Shown in pieces: positions 6,925-15,648 of a stretch of 22,401 nucleotides of DNA (within the stretch, counting starts at the first letter, position 1; each line of letters begins with the position of its first letter). Both the position numbers and the translations under genes were made by a program. The stretch is from Clostridia bacterium (GTDB taxonomy: Bacteria; Bacillota; Clostridia; TANB77; UBA1234). The stretch covers positions 1 to 22,401 of the forward strand of contig CAAEBC010000053.1 of the NCBI GenBank assembly GCA_900753975.1, written 5' to 3'. The notes beneath the pieces are model-generated. The model was not told the DNA's origin. It did not search any database and saw only the letters and a program-made list of their open reading frames with translations.

Positions 6925-7860
6925 TTAATTTAAAATACTGCCAATGTTTATTTTATTTCCTCTTAGGTAATCTTCTGCAAACATTTTTTTATTATTTGGC
7001 ATTTGCAAGATTTTTACTTTTAAATTATCTTTTCCTGCTTTGACGATAAAACCGTCTTTAGAATTTGCTTCTAAAATAGTACCTGGAATCGTTTCTGTAT
7101 CATCGTTTTCGATAACTTCTGTATCCCATATTTTTATTGTCTTATCATCTAGAAAAGTATACGCACCAGGCATTGGATTAAGTCCTCTAACTAAATTTCT
7201 TATTTCGTGTGCTGATTTATTCCAATCTATATGACCTAAAGTTTTTTCAATCATTGGTGCAAGTGTAAATTCATCTGGCTGTTTTTGTCTTGGTGCTATT
7301 CCGTCCACAACTTTATCTAAAGTCTCAAGAATTAGTAATCCTCCAGCTTTTTTTAATTTTTCATATAAAGTTCCGTAATCATCATTTTCTAATATATCTA
7401 CTTCGCTTTTTAAAATCATATCTCCTGTATCCATGCCAATGTCCATATACATAGTTGTTATACCAGTTTTTGTCTCACCGTTTATTATAGCCCATTGAAT
7501 CGGCGCTGAACCTCTATATTTAGGTAGTAGCGATGCATGAACATTTATACAGCCATACTTTGGAATCTCTAAAATTTCTTTTGGAAGTATTTTTCCATAT
7601 GCAACAACTACTATTACATCTGGCTTTAATGATTTTATTTCTTCTATGAATTCAACATTTTTCTTTACCCTTTCTGGTTGATACACTTTTAAATTTTTTG
7701 AAATAGCATATTCCTTTACAGGGGTTGGAAGTAATTTCATTCCTCTACCAGATGGCTTATCTGGCTGTGAAACTACTGCCAAAATATTATGCCCTGCGTC
7801 ATATATTTTTGAAAGTGATTCAACAGCAAAATCAGGTGTACCCATAAATACTACATTCAT
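6925..7860 (-). CDS. fmt: Methionyl-tRNA formyltransferase
   Basis: A 311-residue enzyme that formylates initiator Met-tRNA using 10-formyltetrahydrofolate. The N-terminus reads MNVVFMGTPDFAVESLSKIY; further signatures are QPDKPSGRG, the catalytic core with CINVHASLLPKYRGSAPIQW (Asn, His) and the later GETKTGITTMYMDIGMDTGD. The C-terminal tRNA-binding domain includes NLVRGLNPMPGAYT. The reading frame is open further upstream, but ATG 7860 with GGAGGAAT just before it gives the normal family start. The gene begins 10 bases after the def stop, the usual def-fmt pair that prepares and removes the formyl group. Confidence 0.97.
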   Translation of the reverse strand: MNVVFMGTPDFAVESLSKIYDAGHNILAVVSQPDKPSGRGMKLLPTPVKEYAISKNLKVYQPERVKKNVEFIEEIKSLKPDVIVVVAYGKILPKEILEIPKYGCINVHASLLPKYRGSAPIQWAIINGETKTGITTMYMDIGMDTGDMILKSEVDILENDDYGTLYEKLKKAGGLLILETLDKVVDGIAPRQKQPDEFTLAPMIEKTLGHIDWNKSAHEIRNLVRGLNPMPGAYTFLDDKTIKIWDTEVIENDDTETIPGTILEANSKDGFIVKAGKDNLKVKILQMPNNKKMFAEDYLRGNKINIGSILN

Positions 7861-7870
7861 AATATTATTT

Positions 7871-8359
7871 TTATTCCTCCTCTTCCGTGGCATTTGCATC
7901 ATAAAATTCAGTTGCTTTATCTATAAACAAAACTCCATCCAAATGATCTATTTCATGGCAAAGTACTACGGCTAATATTTCTTTTCCTTTGATTTTTACT
8001 TTTTCACCTTTTTCGTTTAGTGCCTCGACAACAACCTCACTAGGTCTAATTACATCACCTAAAACTCCAGGCACACTAAGGCAACCTTCTCTACAAACTT
8101 GCTCGCCCTTTGATTTTACTATTTTTGGATTAATAAGTTTATACGGACCGTTTTTTTCTTCTTCGCCCAAGTCTATAACTATGGCTCTTTTTAGCACACC
8201 AACTTGAGGTGCCGCAATACCAATACCATCATCAGATTTTTTTAGAGTTTCGTACATATCATCTAAAAGTTCTAAAACTCTATCATCAATTTTTTCTATC
8301 TCTCTTGATTTTTTCCTAAGTATGGGATCTCCCTCTTGTCTGATTTGTCTGACAGCCAT
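7871..8359 (-). CDS. def: Peptide deformylase
   Basis: A 162-residue metalloenzyme that removes the formyl group from nascent proteins. All three family motifs are present: motif 1 GIGIAAPQVG (with Ile in place of the usual Leu), motif 2 EGCLSVP, and motif 3 HEIDHLDG carrying two metal-binding histidines and the catalytic glutamate. The N-terminus AVRQIRQEGDPILRKKSREI is typical. A short acidic tail ends in EEEE. Ribosome binding site AAGGAGGAAATA. It lies 17 bases after priA and just before fmt. Confidence 0.97.
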   Translation of the reverse strand: MAVRQIRQEGDPILRKKSREIEKIDDRVLELLDDMYETLKKSDDGIGIAAPQVGVLKRAIVIDLGEEEKNGPYKLINPKIVKSKGEQVCREGCLSVPGVLGDVIRPSEVVVEALNEKGEKVKIKGKEILAVVLCHEIDHLDGVLFIDKATEFYDANATEEEE

Positions 8360-8376
8360 ATTATTTCCTCCTTAAA

Positions 8377-10554
8377 CTACGACATATTATTTGGATTTAT
8401 ATCAAAATTTAGTCTTACATTATTATCATGATTTTCAAAGTACTCATCTAAACATTTTTTTAATAAATCCCTTTTTACATCATCTAAACTTTCTTTTATA
8501 ATTATTCTCCATCTAAAATTACCATTTATCTTTGATATCGGAGCAGGCATCGGTGGAAATGCTTTAAAATATTTGGAAAAACATGTATGTAAAATTTGAG
8601 CATCTTTTTTTACTGTTTCTTCGTTTTCTCCACTCAGTACCGAAATAATTATATCGCAAAAAGGTGGATAATTCAACTTTTCTCTAATATTTATTTCTGT
8701 GCTATAAAATTTTTCATAGTCTTGGTCTTTTGCTGCTAAAACCGCAAATTCCTCTGGCATATACGTTTGAATTATTGCTCTGCCCTTTTTTTGACCTCTT
8801 CCAGCTCTTCCAACAGCCTGTGTAAGTAGCTGAAACGTTCTTTCACTTGCTCTATAATCGTTTATGTTCATAGAACTGTCGGCAGCCAAAACACCGACAA
8901 GTGTAACATTTTCAAAATCATGACCTTTAGTAATCATTTGCGTTCCAAGTAATATATCTATTTTTTTGTTTTTAAAATCACTTAAAATCTTTTCATGTGC
9001 GTTTTTTGTCCTTGTTGTATCAACATCCATCCTTATTACCGAAGCTTTAGGAAAATATTTATTTATCTCATGCTCTACTTTTTGAGTTCCAGAACCAAAA
9101 TACCTTATACTTTTACTTTTACAATTTGGGCATGTCGTCGGTGGCTCAAAAGTTCTGCCACAATAATGACAGATAAGTCTTCCCTCTGTTAGATGATAAG
9201 TCATTGCTATATCGCATTTTTCACACTTTACAACATAGCCACATTCCCTACACATGATAAACGTAGAATATCCACGCCTATTTAGAAAAAGCATTGTTTG
9301 CTCTTTGTTTTCAATATTTTTATTTATCTCTGAGTAAAGCTTTCTACTAAAAATAGTTCTATTTCCTGTTGCAAGCTCATTTCTCATATCTAAAATATTT
9401 ATATCCGGAAGTCCAAGCTTAGATATCCTATGATAAAGTGTTAAAAGCTTGATTTTTCCATTTTTGGCATCATAAAAAGTTTTAACATCTGGTGTTGCAC
9501 TACCAAGCACAAGTGGACAATTATACATTTTGCAAAGGTACTCAGCCACTTCCTTTGTTTCATATTTTGGATTCATTTCAGACTTATATGAACTATCATG
9601 TTCCTCGTCTATGATTAAAGCTCCAATATTATCGAGAGGTGCAAAAATTGCTGAGCGAGCTCCAATAACAATTCTAGCCTTTCCATCACGTATTTTTCGC
9701 CATTCATCATATCTTTCTCCAATAGACAAACGGCTATGTAATATAGCTATAACGTCTCCAAATCTAGCTATGAATCTATCTGTTATTTGTGGAGTAAGAG
9801 ATATCTCTGGCACTAAAACTAGAGCATTTTTACCAGTATTTAAAACTTCTTCAATAAGTTGCAAATAAACCTCTGTCTTGCCACTGCCAGTAATTCCATG
9901 AATTAAATATTTATTATATCTTTTTATATCAATATTCTCTAAAACATTTTTTTGTTCATCGCTTAACTTTAGTTTTTCTGATTTTTCTATATGCTTTCCG
10001 AAAAACGGATTTCTTTGAACTTCTAGGTCAAAAAAATCAATAACTCCTTTTTTTTGAAGAGCTACAAACACGTCCCTTGTAACGTCTGTAAAGTCTAAAA
10101 CTTCTAAAGCTGGCGCCTCTATATTTTCTAGCAAGAAATTTATAACTCTCATTTGCTTTTCAGATTTTATTTTACTTAAATCTAAATTTTTCTTATTTAA
10201 TCTTATCCATCTTTCTGTTTTAGATTTTATATTGTCAACATTTGAGCTTGTCCCAGGTGGTACTAATAATTTTATACTATCAGAAAGTGTGCAAAAATAT
10301 CTTTCGCTAATAAATTTAGCAAGTTCAAAATGTTTCTCATCAAAAACCTTATCTACTACTCTAACAATATCCTTGCACTTAAACTCTGACGTTTCTTTTA
10401 TCTTTGTTATATAACCTATTTCAGGCATTTTACGTCTAGCAAAAGGCACTAAAACTCTCATGCCAATGCTTACAGACATATTTTCTGGAATGCCATAATC
10501 AAAAACTCTATTTAGCTCATTAGCATTTGAATTTACTATAACTTCTGCAATCAT
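8377..10554 (-). CDS. priA: Primosomal protein N' (replication restart helicase PriA)
   Basis: A 725-residue superfamily 2 helicase that reloads the replisome at stalled forks. An N-terminal 3'-DNA-binding domain is followed by Walker A GITGSGKTEVYLQ (about residues 220-232), LVPEISLTPQ, the IDEEHDSSYK Walker B box and LGSATPD. A zinc-binding insert has eight cysteines in pairs (CRECGYVVKCEKC; CHYCG; CPNC). Later helicase motifs are GTQMITKGHDFENVTLVG and QAVGRAGRG. Length and motif order are normal, with no sign of damage. Start at ATG 10554 with AGAGGT. It lies between rseP and def in the operon. Confidence 0.97.
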   Translation of the reverse strand: MIAEVIVNSNANELNRVFDYGIPENMSVSIGMRVLVPFARRKMPEIGYITKIKETSEFKCKDIVRVVDKVFDEKHFELAKFISERYFCTLSDSIKLLVPPGTSSNVDNIKSKTERWIRLNKKNLDLSKIKSEKQMRVINFLLENIEAPALEVLDFTDVTRDVFVALQKKGVIDFFDLEVQRNPFFGKHIEKSEKLKLSDEQKNVLENIDIKRYNKYLIHGITGSGKTEVYLQLIEEVLNTGKNALVLVPEISLTPQITDRFIARFGDVIAILHSRLSIGERYDEWRKIRDGKARIVIGARSAIFAPLDNIGALIIDEEHDSSYKSEMNPKYETKEVAEYLCKMYNCPLVLGSATPDVKTFYDAKNGKIKLLTLYHRISKLGLPDINILDMRNELATGNRTIFSRKLYSEINKNIENKEQTMLFLNRRGYSTFIMCRECGYVVKCEKCDIAMTYHLTEGRLICHYCGRTFEPPTTCPNCKSKSIRYFGSGTQKVEHEINKYFPKASVIRMDVDTTRTKNAHEKILSDFKNKKIDILLGTQMITKGHDFENVTLVGVLAADSSMNINDYRASERTFQLLTQAVGRAGRGQKKGRAIIQTYMPEEFAVLAAKDQDYEKFYSTEINIREKLNYPPFCDIIISVLSGENEETVKKDAQILHTCFSKYFKAFPPMPAPISKINGNFRWRIIIKESLDDVKRDLLKKCLDEYFENHDNNVRLNFDINPNNMS

Positions 10555-10580
10555 ATATACCTCTTTTTCTTTTGAACATA

Positions 10581-11825
10581 TTAAAACAAACCTACAACAT
10601 CTGAAACAGTAACGACAAGTGCAAGCAAAATTATAAGTGAAAATCCAACTAAAGTTAATGTCATTTCTGTTTTCTCACTAAAAGGTTTTCTCCTTATTTT
10701 TTCTATTATTAAAAGTAAAATTTTTCCACCATCTAAAGCTGGTACTGGGAACAAATTGAAAATTCCTAGGCTAAGGCTTATTGCTGCCATTAGATAGAAA
10801 AAGTCTCTTAATCTCTCTGTTGATGCTATTTGATTAGCTATGCCAACAGGTCCCATCACTTCTACATTTTCTGATTTTCCAACGAAAATACTAAATATTC
10901 CTTTTAAGTTTGCGCCCAAGTAATCAAATGTCTCATTTAAAGCATATAAAGCTACACTTATTCCTGTAGGATGGACTACCTCAAACTCCATAGCATAAAA
11001 TCTTCCAGATGTAGAAATTGTTTTTACGTCATAAGTTTTTTCTTCATTATTTCGAAGTACTTTTATTGTAACATTTGAATCAGGAACTTTTGATATAATT
11101 CCAGAGATATTTTGCCATTTTTCTATTTTAGTATTATTTATTTCTAAAATAACATCTCCACTTTCTAGCCCACTTGTGGCAGCCGGAGCACCAGATACAA
11201 GACTTACTATTTGCTTATCTACATTATAAGCAATTCCAAGTAGACCTTTTTTAGAAATAGGGATATTTACTGTAATATCTTTCTTTTCGCCACCTCTTAA
11301 AATTTCAAATTTAAAATCGTCTTTCTTAGAGTCGGTAATACTGTCGGTAATATCATATCCGACTAACATATTTTTGTTATTTACTTTTAAAACTGTATCT
11401 CCGCTTCTAAGACCCGAAACATATTCATACGAAGTTTCTGGCAAGCTTACTATTTGTGTTCCATAATAAGTATTAGCACTTTGAACTACAAAAAAGTAAA
11501 CAACAAGTGCAAATATAATATTCACTGTAGCACCCGCTGCAACAATTAATATTCTTTGGTAAATTGGTTTATTATTAAAAGCTCTGGCATCTTCGCTTCT
11601 TTCTTCTTCGCCCTCTAGTTGAACAAAGCCACCAAATGGAATAAGCCTTAATGTGTATTCAGTTTCTTTGCCTTGCTTTTTCCAAACCCTTGGTCCAAAT
11701 CCAATCGCAAATTTATGAACTTTTACATTACAAGCTTTTGCTACAAGAAAATGTCCAAGTTCATGAATGGTAATTAAAGTTCCTAAAACAATTATAATCT
11801 TTAACGCACTAATAATAATTCCCAT
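10581..11825 (-). CDS. rseP: RIP metalloprotease RseP (site-2 protease)
   Basis: A 414-residue membrane protease that cleaves within transmembrane segments, for example in anti-sigma factors and signal peptides. The HExxH zinc site lies in the first helix (TIHELGHFLVA, about residues 19-29). After a second helix there are two PDZ-like stretches (VSGLRSGDTVLKVN and TSGLESGDVILEIN). The third zinc ligand motif NLFPVPALDGGKI is near residue 360, followed by the last hydrophobic helix. Other signatures are GFGPRVWKK and FNNKPIYQRI. It lies 15 bases after cdsA. The dxr gene often found between cdsA and rseP is absent. Confidence 0.96.
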   Translation of the reverse strand: MGIIISALKIIIVLGTLITIHELGHFLVAKACNVKVHKFAIGFGPRVWKKQGKETEYTLRLIPFGGFVQLEGEEERSEDARAFNNKPIYQRILIVAAGATVNIIFALVVYFFVVQSANTYYGTQIVSLPETSYEYVSGLRSGDTVLKVNNKNMLVGYDITDSITDSKKDDFKFEILRGGEKKDITVNIPISKKGLLGIAYNVDKQIVSLVSGAPAATSGLESGDVILEINNTKIEKWQNISGIISKVPDSNVTIKVLRNNEEKTYDVKTISTSGRFYAMEFEVVHPTGISVALYALNETFDYLGANLKGIFSIFVGKSENVEVMGPVGIANQIASTERLRDFFYLMAAISLSLGIFNLFPVPALDGGKILLLIIEKIRRKPFSEKTEMTLTLVGFSLIILLALVVTVSDVVGLF

Positions 11826-11840
11826 TTTCGCATCAATCTC

Positions 11841-12659
11841 CTAAATAATAAATTCACACAAAATATATACAAAAGGTATTATCATAATTATACTATCAAA
11901 TCTATCTAAAATACCGCCATGTCCAGGCATTATCTTTCCAAAGTCTTTTATTTTGCAATGCCTTTTTATAGCTGAGGCTGAAAAGTCGCCTATTTGAGCG
12001 ATTGCACTTATTATAACTCCTAAGAAAGTCATAAGAGCAATATTTAGTTCGACACTTGTTTGAGCTAAGAAATTAGTATTTAGATAATATGAGTAAATTC
12101 CATAAAATAAGCTACTTCCAATAAGTCCACCAATACATCCTTCAATAGATTTGTTTGGACTCGTTTTTGAAAATTTGTGCTTGCCTATTGCTTTGCCTAC
12201 CAAATATGCAAAAACATCTGTCATCCAAGCACCACCAAAAACAAACCATACAAACAAGTATCCATTTTTCATCTGCCACAATAATATTAAAAATGCAAAC
12301 ATAAGTGGTACATAAATTATACCCATTAATGTGCAAGCTATATCAATAAAATTAATTTTTAAATCAGACATCGTTGCGACAAGTGAAATTATCGCAAAAG
12401 AAATCGGCATTATAAGTACTAAAAATGGTAGTAAAACACTTTCACTAACAAAGCCAATAAGTCCTAAAAGTAAGCAACAAATATATCCAACCCATTCTAT
12501 CGGCTTAATGTTTATTTGTCTAACAGCATGATAAAACTCATTTAATCCTATTATTGATACAATAACAACTGCTATATTAAAAACAACATCATTTTTCAAA
12601 AAATAAACTGAAAATAAAATAACAACGCCAACTAATGCTGAAATCAATCTTTTTGCCAT
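11841..12659 (-). CDS. cdsA: Phosphatidate cytidylyltransferase
   Basis: A 272-residue polytopic membrane protein, about eight hydrophobic segments, that makes CDP-diacylglycerol from phosphatidate and CTP for phospholipid synthesis. The family signature is at the C-terminus: SASAIKRHCKIKDFGKIMPG followed by HGGILDRFDSI. The middle holds the conserved DVFAYLVGKAIGKHKFSKTS and PNKSIEGCIGG. Start ATG 12659 after GGGGGTGC. It follows uppS by 23 bases, in the standard frr-uppS-cdsA order, and is complete. Confidence 0.95.
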   Translation of the reverse strand: MAKRLISALVGVVILFSVYFLKNDVVFNIAVVIVSIIGLNEFYHAVRQINIKPIEWVGYICCLLLGLIGFVSESVLLPFLVLIMPISFAIISLVATMSDLKINFIDIACTLMGIIYVPLMFAFLILLWQMKNGYLFVWFVFGGAWMTDVFAYLVGKAIGKHKFSKTSPNKSIEGCIGGLIGSSLFYGIYSYYLNTNFLAQTSVELNIALMTFLGVIISAIAQIGDFSASAIKRHCKIKDFGKIMPGHGGILDRFDSIIMIIPFVYILCEFII

Positions 12660-12682
12660 AAATTTTGCACCCCCAACTATAT

Positions 12683-13381
12683 TTACGCACCAAAATTACG
12701 TTTTCTATTATTATATTCATTTATAGCTTTTTCTAATTCTTTTTTGTCGAAATCAGGCCATAAAACATCTGTAAAATATAGCTCTGAGTAAGCAGCCTGC
12801 CATAGCAAAAATCCACTTAATCTATTTTCACCACCAGTACGAATAATAAGGTCTGGATCTGGTGTATCTTTTGTTTGAAGATGTTTTGAAATAAGATTTT
12901 CATCTATTTCATCAAGACTAATATTTCCGTCTTTAGTTTCTTTTGCTATCTCTTTTACCATATATGTAAGTTCTGCCCTACCACCATAATTTATAGCAAT
13001 ATTCACAGTTAGACCTTGCTTATCTTTTGTCCTTTCTTCTATACCTCTGATTCCATCTTGCAAATCTTTATTTAGTCTATTTATATCTCCTACTAATCTA
13101 AATCTTATATCTCTATTTTTAATTCTCTTATCAAAGTCTTTAATATGTTTTGCAAGAAGCTTCATAAGATAATCAACTTCTTCTTCAGAACGTTTCCAGT
13201 TTTCTGTAGAAAAGGCATAAACAGTTAAATACTTTATGCCCAAATCACTACAATCATCAGCAATTTTTTCTAAAGTATTGGCACCTTCTGCATGCCCCAT
13301 ACTACTTGGCAAACCTCTTTTCTTTGCCCATCTTCTATTTCCATCCATTATTATCGCGATATGTTTTGGTATATTTGTCAT
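12683..13381 (-). CDS. uppS: Undecaprenyl (isoprenyl) diphosphate synthase
   Basis: A 232-residue cis-prenyltransferase that extends farnesyl diphosphate with isopentenyl diphosphate to the lipid carrier used for peptidoglycan and teichoic acid synthesis. The conserved regions are all present: HIAIIMDGNRRWAKKRGLP with the catalytic aspartate, GHAEGANTL, LTVYAFSTENWKR, VNIAINYGGRAEL, and DLIIRTGGENRLSGFLLWQ followed by ELYFTDVLWPDF. The family's usual RxSNF appears as NRLSGF. Start ATG 13381 after AGGAGGCT. Separated from frr by a 76-base gap with a GC-rich hairpin. Confidence 0.96.
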   Translation of the reverse strand: MTNIPKHIAIIMDGNRRWAKKRGLPSSMGHAEGANTLEKIADDCSDLGIKYLTVYAFSTENWKRSEEEVDYLMKLLAKHIKDFDKRIKNRDIRFRLVGDINRLNKDLQDGIRGIEERTKDKQGLTVNIAINYGGRAELTYMVKEIAKETKDGNISLDEIDENLISKHLQTKDTPDPDLIIRTGGENRLSGFLLWQAAYSELYFTDVLWPDFDKKELEKAINEYNNRKRNFGA

Positions 13382-13410
13382 ATAGCCTCCTAATTATTAA
13401 TTATAATATT

Positions 13411-13453
13411 AAAGGGCGCTAACTAGAAACACCAGTTTCACGCCCCCTTTTTT
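13411..13453 (-). terminator. GC-rich hairpin between frr and uppS
   Basis: GGGCG at 13414-13418 pairs with CGCCC at 13441-13445, and inside it AACT at 13421-13424 pairs with AGTT at 13434-13437. For leftward transcription it is followed only by TTTAAT, a weak tract; the better T-run (13448-13453) is on the plus-strand side where no gene enters. It may be a partial terminator or processing site that lowers expression of uppS and later genes relative to frr. Confidence 0.4.
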
Positions 13454-13457
13454 AATT

Positions 13458-14003
13458 TTAAACAGACATTACTTCTTTTTCTTTAGCTTCACAAATACTT
13501 TCAACATTTTCAACATATTTATCTGTAAGCTTTTGAATCTTATCTTCTGCGTCTCTTAAGTCATCCTCTGTAATCTCGTTATTTTTTTGTTTTGTTTTGA
13601 ATTCATCCATTCCGTCTCTTCTAATGCTTCTGATTGCTACTTTGCTGTCTTCGGCTATTTTTTTGATTTCTTTAACTAATTCTTTTCTTCTTTCCTCTGT
13701 AAGCTCTGGGAAAACAAGTCTAATAACTTTACCATCATTATTTGGATTTATTCCAATATCTGATTTTTGAATTTCTTTTTCTATTTCTTTAAGCATACTA
13801 GCATCCCATGGTTGAATAGCTATAATTCTAGCTTCTGGCACCATTATGTTTGCCATTTGATTTATAGGAGTAGGTGCTCCATAATAATCAACTGTAATCT
13901 TATCTAGAATTTTAGGGTTAGCTCTACCAGCTCTAATACCACCTAATTGCTCCTCTAATACGCTTATTGTTTTTTTCATTTTTTCTTCAATATGACTATA
14001 CAT
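13458..14003 (-). CDS. frr: Ribosome recycling factor
   Basis: A 181-residue factor that, with EF-G, splits the post-termination ribosome. The sequence starts MYSHIEEKMKKTISVLEEQL, then GGIRAGRANPKILD and VDYYGAPTPINQMANI, with the C-terminal FPELTEERRKELVKEIKK and the RRDGMDEFK region, all typical. The reading frame opens 15 bases earlier directly after the pyrH stop (ATGGAGGAAATT), but that stretch contains the GGAGGAA ribosome binding site for the ATG at 14003, which is therefore the real start. Adjacent to pyrH as usual. Confidence 0.97.
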   Translation of the reverse strand: MYSHIEEKMKKTISVLEEQLGGIRAGRANPKILDKITVDYYGAPTPINQMANIMVPEARIIAIQPWDASMLKEIEKEIQKSDIGINPNNDGKVIRLVFPELTEERRKELVKEIKKIAEDSKVAIRSIRRDGMDEFKTKQKNNEITEDDLRDAEDKIQKLTDKYVENVESICEAKEKEVMSV

Positions 14004-14018
14004 AAAAATTTCCTCCAT

Positions 14019-14726
14019 TTAACTTATAATTGTTCCTATATTTTCTCCTGCAACTGCCCTTACGATATTTTCAGGGTCAGAAAGTGCAAATACAAAAGTT
14101 GGAATATTGTTATCCATACATATAGATGCAGCAGAAGAATCTATAACTTTTAAACTTTTCTCTATTATCTCTGAATACTTAATTTCATCAAATTTCTTGG
14201 CATTTGGGTTTTTCTTTGGATCATCGTCATAAACACCGTCAATTGTTTTTCCAGCCAATATAACTTCTGCATTTACTTCCGATGCTCTAAGTGCTGCACA
14301 AGTATCTGTTGAGAAAAACGGATTTCCTGTTCCACCAGCAAAAATAACAACTCTGCCCATTTCTAGGTGTCTAATTGCTTTTCTTCTGATATAAGGCTCA
14401 CCAATTTGCTTAATTTCAAAAGCAAGCTGAAGTCTAGTGTCAATTCCTCTAAACTCGAGTGCATCTTGAAGTGCCTGACCATTCATAACAGTAGCAAGCA
14501 TTCCCATATAGTCTGCTGTAACTCTTTCTATATCTTGAGCTTGCCTACCTCTCCAAAAGTTTCCACCGCCAACAACAATAGCTACTTCAACACCCATTTC
14601 TGTAACTCTTTTTATAACGTCACATATTTTTCCAAGAGTTTGAGGGTCTATACCAAAACCTTTTTCGCCAGAAATAGCTTCGCCGCTAAGCTTAAGTAGT
14701 ATTCTTTTATACTTTGCTTTAGGCAT
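14019..14726 (-). CDS. pyrH: UMP kinase
   Basis: A 235-residue amino-acid-kinase-fold enzyme phosphorylating UMP to UDP in pyrimidine synthesis. Visible signatures: KRILLKLSGEAISGEKGFGI at the N-terminus, VAIVVGGGNFWRGRQAQ, DYMGMLATVMNGQALQDALE, and FAGGTGNPFFSTDTCAALRA. It is full-length with ATG 14726 after AGGAGGATGTTAT. In most Firmicutes rpsB and tsf precede pyrH; here the gene is first in its run, 141 bases downstream of an unrelated gene whose terminator lies in between. No clear consensus promoter is visible upstream. Confidence 0.97.
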   Translation of the reverse strand: MPKAKYKRILLKLSGEAISGEKGFGIDPQTLGKICDVIKRVTEMGVEVAIVVGGGNFWRGRQAQDIERVTADYMGMLATVMNGQALQDALEFRGIDTRLQLAFEIKQIGEPYIRRKAIRHLEMGRVVIFAGGTGNPFFSTDTCAALRASEVNAEVILAGKTIDGVYDDDPKKNPNAKKFDEIKYSEIIEKSLKVIDSSAASICMDNNIPTFVFALSDPENIVRAVAGENIGTIIS

Positions 14727-14817
14727 ATAACATCCTCCTATAAAACATATTCTATACTAACAATATTTATATCATATTATGCTCAAAAAAGGAAGAAAAA
14801 TTTTAGGTTATTTTGCG

Positions 14818-14854
14818 AAAAAGGAGACGTGAGAATTTTTCTCCGTCTCCTTTT
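14818..14854 (-). terminator. Rho-independent terminator after the 14867 gene
   Basis: AAAAGGAGACG (14819-14829) pairs with CGTCTCCTTTT (14844-14854), and inside it GAGAA (14831-14835) pairs with TTCTC (14839-14843), leaving a 3-base loop and one bulged T. On the minus strand the stem runs into TTTTT. It lies 13 bases past the stop of the gene ending at 14867 and separates it from pyrH. Confidence 0.85.
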
Positions 14855-14866
14855 CCTATACTGTTT

Positions 14867-15559
14867 TTAGAAAGTTTGCTCCTTAATTTCGCAAACTTCT
14901 ATTTCTTCACTAGTAAAGCCAATTTCATGGGCAATCCTAAGAAGCTCAGTTTCTAAGTTTTGCCTCGCCGTATAATGCAAGTCTATATCAGCATTTGCTG
15001 AATCATATACGTTTTGCTTTGCAATATTCATCAAAGCAACCATTTCTTCGGGAGTGTATTTTTGACCATAAGCAGCTGTCCATGAATCTGTTACAGTATT
15101 CAGTAGTTCAACTGACTTTATATAGATTTTGCTTTCGTCATACTTTACTAAGACAAATCCATTTTCGTCCATAGAAGTATAAATTGCATCAATAGGAATA
15201 GTTACGATAAGCTTATACTCGCTAGAAAGTTTCACATAGGAGTCGATTAACCAGTCTAGCCACCACTTGTTTTCTGGTGTTTTATCGTGAGTTATATCGA
15301 CTTTGCCACCTTCTGTTAGGAGTACCAACTCAACTTGGCTTGTTAGAGCCTTTTCATATCTTGTATACATCGTATTTCGTCTAACAAGCTCTTCTGCCAT
15401 TTTAACGCTCGTGTCTTCGATTACCTCGATTTTCAGTTGTCTTTCTTCTTCGGATATTTTTTCGTTCTTATTTTTCTCTACTTCGCCAAAATAGCCAAGC
15501 GTACGTATTCCCAGGATTACAATCAAAATCATTAGTAGAAGAACCAGAATTTTCTTCAA
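14867..15559 (-). CDS. Membrane-anchored protein, possibly DUF4230 family
   Basis: About 230 residues starting MKKILVLLLMILIVILGIRT, a single N-terminal membrane helix, followed by a charged linker and an extracytoplasmic domain with TSQVELVLLTEGGKVDI, an IPIDAIYTSMDENGFVLVKY strand region and a helical C-terminus (PEEMVALMNIAKQN). The layout and the strand pattern recall DUF4230 proteins, whose function is unknown; this assignment is tentative. The frame is open up to 15643, but GGGAGGGAG fits a TTG start at 15559 and a consensus promoter at 15612-15640 puts the transcript start below the upstream ATG. It is monocistronic, with its own terminator. Confidence 0.7.
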   Translation of the reverse strand: MKKILVLLLMILIVILGIRTLGYFGEVEKNKNEKISEEERQLKIEVIEDTSVKMAEELVRRNTMYTRYEKALTSQVELVLLTEGGKVDITHDKTPENKWWLDWLIDSYVKLSSEYKLIVTIPIDAIYTSMDENGFVLVKYDESKIYIKSVELLNTVTDSWTAAYGQKYTPEEMVALMNIAKQNVYDSANADIDLHYTARQNLETELLRIAHEIGFTSEEIEVCEIKEQTF

Positions 15560-15611
15560 GATTCTCCCTCCCAATACTCTTTCAAAATATATCATCTTAG
15601 GTATGCTTGGA

Positions 15612-15640
15612 ATTATATAATAATTAACATAATTTGTCAA
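15612..15640 (-). promoter_or_regulatory. Consensus sigma-A promoter for the 14867 gene
   Basis: On the minus strand TTGACA (15640-15635), 17 bases, then TATAAT (15617-15612): a perfect match to both hexamers at ideal spacing. It starts 9 bases past the stop of the preceding gene, so the downstream gene can be strongly expressed independently of the three-gene group before it. Confidence 0.85.
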
Positions 15641-15648
15641 CATTAGAC

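Noticed and set aside
12142..12336. A 64-codon minus-strand frame inside cdsA
   Set aside because: Alternate frame of a well-conserved enzyme gene, without start signals.
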